Shown: in pieces, positions 1-6,059 of the stretch | Position numbering within the stretch: the first letter of the stretch is position 1 | Layout of the letters: each line of letters opens with the position of its first letter | Source: Propionibacterium sp. | Lineage (GTDB): Bacteria > Actinomycetota > Actinomycetes > Actinomycetales > Actinomycetaceae | DNA length: 6,115 nucleotides | NCBI GenBank assembly: GCA_030460725.1 | Contig: JAKECL010000138.1 | Location: forward strand, 1 to 6,115 | Direction: 5' to 3' | The notes under the pieces: model-generated | Database searches by the model: none | What the model saw: the letters and a program-made list of their open reading frames with translations, nothing else | What the model was told of the DNA's origin: nothing | Translations under genes and position numbers: made by a program

Positions 1-16
1 CCGGTGGCGGCACGAC

Positions 17-22
17 TAGGAT
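17..22 (+). promoter_or_regulatory. Possible -10 box for the S9 peptidase gene
   Basis: The hexamer TAGGAT fits the actinobacterial sigma-70-type -10 pattern (TANNNT) and lies 57 bp before the chosen start codon. A matching -35 box would fall at or beyond the left edge of the window and cannot be seen. Transcription would begin near base 29-30, at the first base of the strong inverted repeat that follows. One hexamer is weak evidence, so this is only a suggestion. Confidence 0.2.
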
Positions 23-30
23 CAAGGCAG

Positions 31-66
31 CGGCGTGCACCGCACGCCGGAACGTTCCCGGATCCG
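31..66. repeat. Three consecutive inverted repeats in the S9 peptidase leader
   Basis: Three perfect inverted repeats lie one after another. CGGCGTGC (31-38) pairs with GCACGCCG (42-49) around an ACC loop. GGAACGTTCC (49-58) and CGGATCCG (59-66) are palindromes without a loop. The last one abuts the Shine-Dalgarno sequence. The first is a stable 8-bp hairpin. It could be the terminator of a gene to the left (no T-run follows), an operator at the transcription start, or a 5'-UTR structure. The sequence does not decide between these. Confidence 0.45.
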
Positions 67-72
67 AAGAGG
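66..72 (+). promoter_or_regulatory. Ribosome binding site of the S9 peptidase gene
   Basis: GAAGAGG is purine-rich and lies six bases before the ATG at 79. It supports that ATG over the in-frame GTG at base 4, which has almost no upstream sequence in the window and would add 25 residues lacking the family's usual character. Confidence 0.65.
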
Positions 73-78
73 TGCTCC

Positions 79-2079
79 ATGTCCCCAGCAGTCGCCCCCT
101 ACGGAGAGTGGGACTCGCCCGTCACGGGTGAGTCCTTCACGGCTCGAAGCGTGACCCTCTCCCAGGTCCGTGTCGACGGCGCGGACACGTACTGGGTGGA
201 AGGTCACCCCAAGGAGGACGGACGCGGGGTGCTCCTGTGCCGCGACGCATTGGGGCAGACCTCCGAGGTCCTTCCCCTGCTGGACGGGGTCCGCCTGGTG
301 GACGTGCGCACCCGGATCCATGAGTACGGAGGTCGCGCCTATGCCGTGCTGGGCGGACTGATCATCTTCTCCGACGGGTTCGACGACCGTGTCTACCGCT
401 TCGACACCCGCGCCCCGAGCCGCGGACTGGTGCCCCTGACCCCTCTGTCGAAGGTGCGATTCGGGGACTTCGAGATCGATGAGGTCCGCGGCATCGTCTA
501 TGCAGTCGCCGAGGACCACAGTGGCCCGGGGGAGCCCACGAACTCCCTGGTCGCCATCCCCCTGGACGGCATGGCCGGCCGCGACGCCTCCGCGATCACG
601 ACGGTCTTCTCGGGCACGGACTTCGTCGAGGCTCCGTCAGTGTCCCCTGACGGGACCAAGCTGGCGTGGTTGACCTGGAACCATCCGGACATGCCGTGGA
701 CCCGCTCCCAGTTGCACGTGGCGGCGCTGGGTTTCGCCGGCGAGCTGCGCACGAGTCTCACCCTGGTGGACGACCCGGGGGTGTGCGTCTACGAGCCGCG
801 GTGGACCCTGGACGGCGACCTCATCCACGTCGACGACTCCACGGGGTGGGCCAATCTGTACCGGACCGAGGGGTTTGCGTGGCGCGACGGTGAGGACGCA
901 GATGCGTGGACCTCGCGCCTGCGCACCCGCGCACTGCACCCGGGACGCCAGGCCTTCTCCCATCCGCACTGGCGTCTGGGCCTGCACTCCTACGACAACT
1001 TCGACCACGACCACCTCATCTGTTCCTGGGCCGAGGACCACACCTGGCACCTGGGCACGGTGCGGTTGGACAACGGACTGGAGGAGGAGTGGGCGACGGG
1101 CTGGTGGCCCATCGGCAATGTCGCAGCCACCGAGGGCCGCGTCGTCCTGCTGGCGGACTCCCCCACCCATGCCCCGGCAATCGTGGAGGTGAAGGACGGC
1201 GTCACCCGTGTGGCGCGCCCCTCCACCGAGGCCGAGGTCGCACCCGACATGGTCTCCAGCGCACAGCTGTTGTCGTGGGAGACCCCGGACGGAGCTACGG
1301 CCCACGGGTTCTTCTACCCGCCCGTCAATGCCAGCTTCCGCGCTCCACAGGGGGATCTGCCTCCGCTGATCGTCAATGTCCACGGGGGTCCGACCTCCGC
1401 CGCACGTCCCGGTTTCGACGTCTCCCACCAGTTCTGGACGACACGTGGTTTCGCCGTGCTGGACGTCAACTACCGCGGTTCCACCGGATCGGGGCGTGCC
1501 TACCGTGAGCAGTTGAACGGTCAGTGGGGCGTCATGGACGTCGCCGACTGCGCCAGTGGAGCAGGCAACCTCATCTCCCGTGGATTGGTGGATCCTTCCC
1601 GCGTGGCGATCCGAGGGGCCTCCGCCGGTGGACTGACCGTGCTGCGTGCTCTGGAGACCACCGACGTCTTCTCCGCCGCGACCAGTGTCTACGGGGTGTC
1701 GGACCTGCGTTCCCTGGTCCGCGAGACCCACAAGTTCGAGTCCCACTACGCCTTCCGGCTCCTGGGATCCTCCGACCTCTCCGAACCGGTGTGGGAGGAG
1801 CGCTCCCCCATCGACCACCTCGAGGACATCTCCGCGCCTCTGCTGCTCCTCCAGGGCGAGGATGACCGTGTCGTCCCGCCCTCCCAGACACGTCGCCTCC
1901 ACGATGCCCTGCGCGACTCCGGGAGGAAGGTCGCGATGGTGACGTTCCCCGGCGAGGGCCACGGGTTCCGCAAGGCCGGGTCCATCAAGGTTGCCTGGGC
2001 GACCGAGCTCGGATTCTACGGCGAGGTGTGGGGTCTGCGCACCGATGGCGGAACCGAGGTCGTCATCGAGAACGCCTGA
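79..2079 (+). CDS. S9 family (prolyl oligopeptidase-type) serine peptidase
   Basis: This 666-residue protein is probably a cytoplasmic serine peptidase of the S9 (prolyl oligopeptidase / acylaminoacyl peptidase-like) family, which cleaves short peptides. The true substrate cannot be read from the sequence. Residues about 20-390 form the substrate-gating beta-propeller, including the family motif HEYGG at 81-85. Residues about 410-650 are the alpha/beta-hydrolase domain. HGGP (435-438) and the NYRGSTGSGRAYR segment (Tyr465) form the oxyanion region. Ser515 in GASAGG is the nucleophile, Asp596 in GEDDRVVP the acid and His628 in GEGHGF the base. Their order and spacing are normal for S9, and the length is typical of actinobacterial members. 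There is no signal peptide or membrane segment. The ATG at 79 was chosen because it follows a good ribosome binding site and gives the usual N-terminus (PYGEWDSPVTGE). The gene is intact and stands alone in this window. I see no clear terminator after it. Confidence 0.93.
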   Translation: MSPAVAPYGEWDSPVTGESFTARSVTLSQVRVDGADTYWVEGHPKEDGRGVLLCRDALGQTSEVLPLLDGVRLVDVRTRIHEYGGRAYAVLGGLIIFSDGFDDRVYRFDTRAPSRGLVPLTPLSKVRFGDFEIDEVRGIVYAVAEDHSGPGEPTNSLVAIPLDGMAGRDASAITTVFSGTDFVEAPSVSPDGTKLAWLTWNHPDMPWTRSQLHVAALGFAGELRTSLTLVDDPGVCVYEPRWTLDGDLIHVDDSTGWANLYRTEGFAWRDGEDADAWTSRLRTRALHPGRQAFSHPHWRLGLHSYDNFDHDHLICSWAEDHTWHLGTVRLDNGLEEEWATGWWPIGNVAATEGRVVLLADSPTHAPAIVEVKDGVTRVARPSTEAEVAPDMVSSAQLLSWETPDGATAHGFFYPPVNASFRAPQGDLPPLIVNVHGGPTSAARPGFDVSHQFWTTRGFAVLDVNYRGSTGSGRAYREQLNGQWGVMDVADCASGAGNLISRGLVDPSRVAIRGASAGGLTVLRALETTDVFSAATSVYGVSDLRSLVRETHKFESHYAFRLLGSSDLSEPVWEERSPIDHLEDISAPLLLLQGEDDRVVPPSQTRRLHDALRDSGRKVAMVTFPGEGHGFRKAGSIKVAWATELGFYGEVWGLRTDGGTEVVIENA

Positions 2080-2103
2080 CACCGGGACCACCCTTCGCGT
2101 CGA

Positions 2104-2127
2104 CCGTCCGGGGCTTCCGTCCGGGGC
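2104..2127. repeat. 11-bp direct repeat with a 13-bp period
   Basis: CCGTCCGGGGC occurs at 2104-2114 and again at 2117-2127, separated by two bases. It lies just after the S9 peptidase stop codon and about 50 bp before the candidate reductase promoter. It may be a small slippage duplication or a tandem protein-binding site. No function is apparent. Confidence 0.35.
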
Positions 2128-2177
2128 GACCGCGTGGGCCGGGACAGCGCTCCTCCCACCTGTGCGCCGACCTCGGA

Positions 2178-2183
2178 TATGAT
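2178..2183 (+). promoter_or_regulatory. Candidate -10 box of the reductase gene
   Basis: TATGAT matches the -10 consensus TATAAT at five of six positions, which stands out in this GC-rich gap. No good -35 box lies 16-18 bp upstream (CCCACC at the 17-bp position), so the promoter may need an activator or a different sigma factor. Transcription would start near base 2190, giving a leader of about 59 bases before the ATG at 2249. Confidence 0.4.
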
Positions 2184-2197
2184 GGATGTCACATCCA
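2183..2197. promoter_or_regulatory. Perfect palindrome at the reductase promoter, possible operator
   Basis: TGGATGT-C-ACATCCA is a perfect 15-bp inverted repeat with one central base. It begins at the last base of the candidate -10 box and covers the predicted transcription start, the usual place for a repressor dimer to bind. No regulator gene is in the window to pair with it. As an RNA hairpin it is too short in the loop to form fully, so a DNA site is more likely. Confidence 0.4.
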
Positions 2198-2248
2198 GGC
2201 CGGCACCGGTCGGGTCGGAGACTGGTCGAGCGGGGCGGGGGTCGGGGA

Positions 2249-2887
2249 ATGCGGATCGTCATCCATGAGTACATGACGCTCGACGGGGTGGTCCAGGGTC
2301 CTGGCTCCGCCGAGGAGGACACGGAGGACGGTTTCACCGCCGGGGGCTGGATCCTGCCCTTCGTGCGCCATCCGGAATGGGGCGACGTCATCGACCGGTG
2401 GTTCGAGAGGGCCGACTCGGTGCTCCTGGGCAGGCGCACCCACGACATCATGCATCCCTACTGGACGGATTCCCAGTCCGGCAACAATGCCGCTGCGGAC
2501 GCACTGTCCGCCGCACCCAAGTACGTCGTCTCGGCCACAACCTCCGCATCCACCTGGGAGAACACCTGTGTGAGGGCGACCTCCCCCACCGATCTGGTCC
2601 GCGAGCTGCGCGCCTCGGGAGACGGCGAGCTCCAGGTCCACGGGTCCTGGCAGGTGGTCTCAGCCCTCCAGCGTGAAGGCCTGGTCGACGAGTACCGGAT
2701 CCTCATCTTTCCGGTCGTCCTGGGACAGGGCAAACGGCTCTTCGCACCCGGCTCGCCCCCCATCAGTTTCGGGGACGCGAGCTCGGAGTGGTTGGGACAC
2801 GGCATCACCTATCGCCGGCTCAGCGTCAGCGGCCGCGGCCGTCTCTCCCCCCGCCGTCCGTGCACCGGAGGATCATCTCGCGGCTGA
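2249..2887 (+). CDS. Dihydrofolate reductase family protein (RibD C-terminal domain)
   Basis: This 212-residue protein has the DHFR-like fold of the RibD C-terminal domain family, which binds NADPH and reduces small molecules. Most stand-alone members have no known substrate, and this one need not act on folate. Visible family motifs are LDGVVQGPG (11-19), GFTAGGW (28-34), LLGRRT (59-64) with YW at 71-72, PKYVVS (90-95), ELQVHGS (127-133) and the long conserved block DEYRILIFPVVLGQGKRLF (147-165). The start is the ATG opening MRIVIHEYMTLDG, which begins the first beta strand. A purine-rich GCGGGG lies about 8-14 bases upstream. An in-frame ATG at 2186 would probably lie before the transcription start and lacks a ribosome binding site. 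The conserved domain ends near residue 196. The last 16 residues are rich in Arg, Ser, Gly and Pro and are not expected for the family, whose members are usually about 185-190 residues long. It is transcribed toward acnA. Confidence 0.85.
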   Translation: MRIVIHEYMTLDGVVQGPGSAEEDTEDGFTAGGWILPFVRHPEWGDVIDRWFERADSVLLGRRTHDIMHPYWTDSQSGNNAAADALSAAPKYVVSATTSASTWENTCVRATSPTDLVRELRASGDGELQVHGSWQVVSALQREGLVDEYRILIFPVVLGQGKRLFAPGSPPISFGDASSEWLGHGITYRRLSVSGRGRLSPRRPCTGGSSRG

Positions 2888-2932
2888 GGGAACCGGCTCG
2901 CGCGACAGGCTCCATCTCCCTCGTGTCGACAT

Positions 2933-2968
2933 GGGTGTGCCGCCTCCCCTGCAGGAGGCGGCGCACCC
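2933..2968. terminator. Strong hairpin between the convergent genes, probable bidirectional terminator
   Basis: GGGTGTGCCGCCTCC (2933-2947) pairs with GGAGGCGGCGCACCC (2954-2968) around a 6-base loop. The 15-bp stem is complete in plus-strand RNA with one G-U pair, and has one C-A mismatch in minus-strand RNA. It lies 45 bp after the reductase stop codon and 16 bp after the acnA stop codon, so it can serve both. Neither side has a clear T-run, which is common for terminators in high-GC actinobacteria. Confidence 0.8.
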
Positions 2969-2984
2969 CATTGGTCGGTATCTC

Positions 2985-5801
2985 TCAGCCCTGTGCGACC
3001 AGTTGTCGCAGGACGTACTGCAGGATCCCACCGTTGCGGTAGTAGTCGGCCTCTCCGGGCGTGTCGATGCGCACCACTGCCTCGAACTCGACCGTGGTCC
3101 CGTCGCCGCGGGTGGCCCGCACATGGACCGTGCGCGGAGTGGTGCCCGCATTCAGGGCGGTGACGCCCGTGATGTCGAAGACCTCCGTGCCGTCCAGGCC
3201 CAGGGAGTCCCTCGTCTCCCCCTCGGGGAACTGGAGGGGGAGCACTCCCATGCCGATGAGGTTGGAGCGGTGGATGCGCTCGAAGCTCTCCGTGATGACT
3301 GCACGCACGCCCAACAGCGAGGTTCCCTTCGCAGCCCAGTCGCGCGAGGAACCGGAACCGTATTCCTTGCCTCCGAGCACCACCAGCGGGACACCGCGGT
3401 CCAGGTAGCTCTGCGCTGCGTCATAGACCGCGACCACGGGAGCATCCTCCTGGGTGAAGTCCCGGGTGAAGCCCCCCTCGACGCCGGGCACGATCTCGTT
3501 GCGGATGCGGATGTTGGCGAAGGTGCCACGGATCATGACCTCGTGGTTGCCGCGCCTGGAGCCGTAGGAGTTGAAGTCACGACGTTCCACCCCGTGCTCC
3601 ACCAGGTAGCGCCCTGCGGGAGTGTCCGGCTTGAACGAGCCGGCCGGGGAGATGTGGTCCGTGGTCACCGAGTCGCCGAGCTTGAGCAGCACTCTGGCTC
3701 CACGGATGTCGTCCACGGGCTCCGGCTCGGCCGGCATCCCGTCGAAGTAGGGGGCCCGACGTACGTAGGTCGAGTCCTCATCCCAGGCGAAGACATCGCC
3801 CTCCGGGGTCTGCAGGCCGAGCCACCGCTCGTCCCCGGCAAACACGTCGGCGTAGTCACGTTCGAACATCTCGCGGTCCACGGAGGCGTCGATGGTGGCC
3901 TGGACCTCCTCGGCATCGGGCCAGATGTCGGCCAGATAGACGGGCCGTCCCTCCGGGTCCTTTCCCAGGGGCTCGGTCGCGAAGTCGTGATCCATGGTCC
4001 CCGCCAGGGCGTAGGCGATCACCAGGGGTGGGGAGGCCAGGTAGTTCATCTTGACGTCGGGGTTGATGCGTCCCTCGAAGTTGCGGTTGCCCGACAGGAC
4101 CGAGACGACCGCCAGGTCGTGGTCGTTGACCGCGCGCGAGACCGGCTCGGGCAAGGGGCCGGAGTTCCCGATGCACGTGGTGCATCCGTAGCCCACCAGG
4201 TTGAACCCCAGGGCGTCGAGGTCACCCCACAGACCCGCCTTCTCGAAGTAGTTCGTCACCACCTTGGACCCCGGGGCCAGTGACGTCTTCACCCAGGGCT
4301 TCGTGCGCAGACCTCGGCGCACCGCATTGCGGGCCAGGAGACCCGCGGCCAGCATGACGGACGGGTTGGAGGTGTTCGTGCAGGAGGTGATGGAGGCGAT
4401 GGCCACGTCCCCGTGGTCCAGACGTGTGTGGGTCCCGTCCTCCAGGGTGACGGGCACGATGCGGTGAGGCCTCCCGTCGTCCAGGGTCGCGTGCGCAGCG
4501 GGGGCGCCATTGGTGTCGGAGATGTCGCCCTCCACCGGATCCGAGGCCGGGAAGGTGCCCTCCAGTGCCTCGTCGAGCTCGGAGGCGCGCTCGTTCCCGC
4601 TCTCGTCGACGTAGTCCATGACGGCCTCGCGGAAGGCCGGCTTGGAGGAAGAGAGCTCGATGCGGTCCTGGGGCCGCTTGGGGCCGGCAATGGAGGGGAC
4701 GACGGTGGAGAGATCCAGTTCCAGGTACTCCGAGAAGACGGGCTCATGTGCCGGGTCGTGCCACAGACCCTGCTCCTTGGCATAGGCCTCGACCAGCGCC
4801 ACGCGTTCCTCGTCACGACCAGTCAGTCGAAGGTAGTCCAGGGTCACGTCGTCGATGGGGAAGATGGCGGCGGTGGAGCCGAACTCCGGCGACATGTTCC
4901 CGATGGTTGCGCGGTTGGCCAGCGGGACCGCTCCCACGCCCTCGCCGTAGAACTCCACGAACTTGCCGACCACACCGTGGCGGCGCAGCATCTGGGTGAT
5001 CGTGAGGACGACGTCGGTGGCCGTGGCCCCCGCGGGGATGGCCCCGGACAGCTTGAAGCCGACGACACGGGGGATCAGCATGGACACCGGCTGGCCGAGC
5101 ATGGCGGCTTCAGCCTCGATACCGCCCACACCCCACCCCAACACGCCCAGACCGTTGACCATGGTGGTGTGGGAGTCGGTACCCACGCAGGTGTCCGGGT
5201 AGGCGACCTGTGTGCCGTCCTCGAGGTCGTTGGTGAAGACGGTGCGCGCCAAGTACTCGATGTTCACCTGGTGGACGATGCCGGTCCCCGGGGGCACGAC
5301 CCGGAAGTTCTCGAAAGCACCCTGGCCCCAGCGCAGGAACTGGTAGCGCTCCCCATTGCGTTCGTACTCGCGGTCAACATTACGCTCGAAGGCGTCGGGG
5401 GTACCGAAGACGTCGATCTGGACGGAGTGGTCGATGACCATCTCCGCTGGTGCCAGTGGGTTGATGCGGGTGGCATCGCCCCCCAGGTTCGCCACCGCCT
5501 CACGCATGGTCGCCAGGTCCACGATGCAGGGCACACCTGTGAAGTCCTGCATGACGACGCGTGCGGGGGTGAACTGGATCTCCGTCTCAGGTTCCGCCGT
5601 GGGGTCCCAGGCGGCGAGTGCGCGGACCTGGGCGGCGGTGACATTCGCCCCGTCCTCGGTACGCAGGAGATTCTCCGCCAGCACCTTCAGGGAGTAGGGC
5701 AGACGGTCGAGGCCTTCAACCGCATCGAGTCGGTGGATGGTGTAGGTCCGTCCTCCCACGTCAAGGGTGGAGCGGGCGCCGAAGGTGTCGAGCGTGGACA
5801 T
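2985..5801 (-). CDS. acnA: Aconitate hydratase A (aconitase)
   Basis: This 938-residue cytoplasmic enzyme interconverts citrate and isocitrate through cis-aconitate in the TCA cycle, using a [4Fe-4S] cluster. It belongs to the AcnA/IRP1 branch. Diagnostic motifs in order are QDFTGVP (85-91), DHSV (124-127), GTDSHTT (207-213), GWGVGGIEAE (222-231) and GPKRPQDR (373-380). The cluster ligands are Cys474 in SCTNTSNP and Cys540 and Cys543 in GCTTCIGNSG, with the 66- and 3-residue spacing of the family. The C-terminal swivelling domain has TTDHISP (713-719), NSYGSRRGNHE (744-754) and the active-site YGSGSSRD (814-821). It is about 47 residues longer than E. coli AcnA (891 aa), mostly because of an acidic segment near 400-450 before Cys474. 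That segment carries TFPASDP (416-422) and resembles the insert of other actinobacterial aconitases. The ATG at 5801 follows a perfect AGGAGG. The reading frame stays open upstream to 6056, but that stretch has no aconitase character. Confidence 0.97.
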   Translation of the reverse strand: MSTLDTFGARSTLDVGGRTYTIHRLDAVEGLDRLPYSLKVLAENLLRTEDGANVTAAQVRALAAWDPTAEPETEIQFTPARVVMQDFTGVPCIVDLATMREAVANLGGDATRINPLAPAEMVIDHSVQIDVFGTPDAFERNVDREYERNGERYQFLRWGQGAFENFRVVPPGTGIVHQVNIEYLARTVFTNDLEDGTQVAYPDTCVGTDSHTTMVNGLGVLGWGVGGIEAEAAMLGQPVSMLIPRVVGFKLSGAIPAGATATDVVLTITQMLRRHGVVGKFVEFYGEGVGAVPLANRATIGNMSPEFGSTAAIFPIDDVTLDYLRLTGRDEERVALVEAYAKEQGLWHDPAHEPVFSEYLELDLSTVVPSIAGPKRPQDRIELSSSKPAFREAVMDYVDESGNERASELDEALEGTFPASDPVEGDISDTNGAPAAHATLDDGRPHRIVPVTLEDGTHTRLDHGDVAIASITSCTNTSNPSVMLAAGLLARNAVRRGLRTKPWVKTSLAPGSKVVTNYFEKAGLWGDLDALGFNLVGYGCTTCIGNSGPLPEPVSRAVNDHDLAVVSVLSGNRNFEGRINPDVKMNYLASPPLVIAYALAGTMDHDFATEPLGKDPEGRPVYLADIWPDAEEVQATIDASVDREMFERDYADVFAGDERWLGLQTPEGDVFAWDEDSTYVRRAPYFDGMPAEPEPVDDIRGARVLLKLGDSVTTDHISPAGSFKPDTPAGRYLVEHGVERRDFNSYGSRRGNHEVMIRGTFANIRIRNEIVPGVEGGFTRDFTQEDAPVVAVYDAAQSYLDRGVPLVVLGGKEYGSGSSRDWAAKGTSLLGVRAVITESFERIHRSNLIGMGVLPLQFPEGETRDSLGLDGTEVFDITGVTALNAGTTPRTVHVRATRGDGTTVEFEAVVRIDTPGEADYYRNGGILQYVLRQLVAQG

Positions 5802-5805
5802 GTGT

Positions 5806-5811
5806 CCTCCT
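5806..5811 (-). promoter_or_regulatory. Ribosome binding site of acnA
   Basis: On the minus strand a perfect AGGAGG lies four bases (ACAC) before the ATG at 5801. This fixes the acnA start and suggests efficient translation, as expected for a central metabolic enzyme. Confidence 0.88.
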
Positions 5812-5854
5812 GTCGGACGGGGTCGTCGCGTCGGCCGCACTGCCGGCACAGCTG

Positions 5855-5874
5855 ATCTCTCGATGTCAAGATAT
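5855..5874. promoter_or_regulatory. Imperfect 20-bp palindrome over the acnA promoter, probable operator
   Basis: The plus-strand sequence ATCTCTCGATGTCAAGATAT is an inverted repeat in which seven of ten base pairs match, with the pattern ATnTCTnGAnnTCnAGAnAT. It covers the candidate -10 box and the predicted start of acnA transcription, where a bound dimer would block RNA polymerase. The shape is that of a winged-helix (for example MarR- or GntR-type) site. It does not resemble the AcnR site known to me from Corynebacterium. The regulator is not in the window. Confidence 0.55.
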
Positions 5875-5896
5875 CTTCTGGGGCATCCCCTCGCAA
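5868..5896 (-). promoter_or_regulatory. Candidate acnA promoter
   Basis: On the minus strand TTGCGA (5896-5891) and TATCTT (5873-5868) are separated by exactly 17 bp. Each matches the sigma-70-type consensus at four of six positions. Transcription would begin near 5861, leaving a leader of about 60 bases that ends in the AGGAGG. A second option is TTGACA at 5869-5864 used as a -35 box, but no good -10 box lies 16-18 bp beyond it. Confidence 0.45.
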
Positions 5897-5911
5897 CTCG
5901 ACCTGTCCTTG

Positions 5912-5934
5912 GGGTGCCACACATGGGTGCCACA
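5912..5934. repeat. 10-bp direct repeat with a 13-bp period upstream of acnA
   Basis: GGGTGCCACA occurs at 5912-5921 and 5925-5934, with three bases between. On the acnA strand this reads TGTGGCACCC twice. It lies 16-38 bp upstream of the candidate -35 box, about -51 to -73 relative to the predicted start, which is where activators often bind. It is not a palindromic CRP/GlxR-type site. Confidence 0.4.
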
Positions 5935-6004
5935 TCGCGCGCGACGCAGCGTGCCGGAGCGCCGGACCGCGGCACATGCCCGAGTCCCGGCTCCGCGACC
6001 GTGT

Positions 6005-6017
6005 GAGGCAATGCCTC
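6005..6017. repeat. 13-bp perfect palindrome
   Basis: GAGGCA-A-TGCCTC is a perfect inverted repeat with one central base. It lies about 145 bp upstream of the predicted acnA start and may belong to the control region of a gene beyond the window. No T-run or other terminator sign accompanies it. Confidence 0.35.
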
Positions 6018-6059
6018 GGCGAAGCGGCCTCGCGACGATGGCCACCCACCGACCACAAC

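Noticed and set aside
4..78. Upstream GTG start for the S9 peptidase
   Set aside because: The added 25 residues lack family similarity. The ATG at 79 has a ribosome binding site and the expected N-terminus.
637..2451. Long open frame on the minus strand (604 codons) antisense to the S9 peptidase
   Set aside because: The plus strand carries a full S9 peptidase with an intact catalytic triad. The minus frame also runs through the intergenic gap and into the reductase gene, as a chance open frame would.
2790..2887. Frameshift near the end of the reductase gene
   Set aside because: The current frame still shows a plausible final strand (LGHGITYRRL) and the alternative frames do not give a better family ending. 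A tail extension explains the sequence without an error.
2673..4283. Long open frame on the plus strand (536 codons) overlapping the end of the reductase gene and antisense to acnA
   Set aside because: It runs opposite to a clear aconitase gene in a GC-rich genome, where long antisense frames are common. Its product lacks recognisable motifs and has no ribosome binding site.
4413..5855. Long open frame on the plus strand (480 codons) antisense to the first half of acnA
   Set aside because: The opposite strand encodes conserved aconitase motifs without interruption. The antisense product is a Val/Gly/Asp/His-rich string typical of a codon-bias shadow.
5802..6056. 85-residue N-terminal extension of aconitase from a GTG at 6056
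   Set aside because: It would bypass a perfect AGGAGG and the ATG at 5801, would include the promoter region, and has no aconitase similarity.
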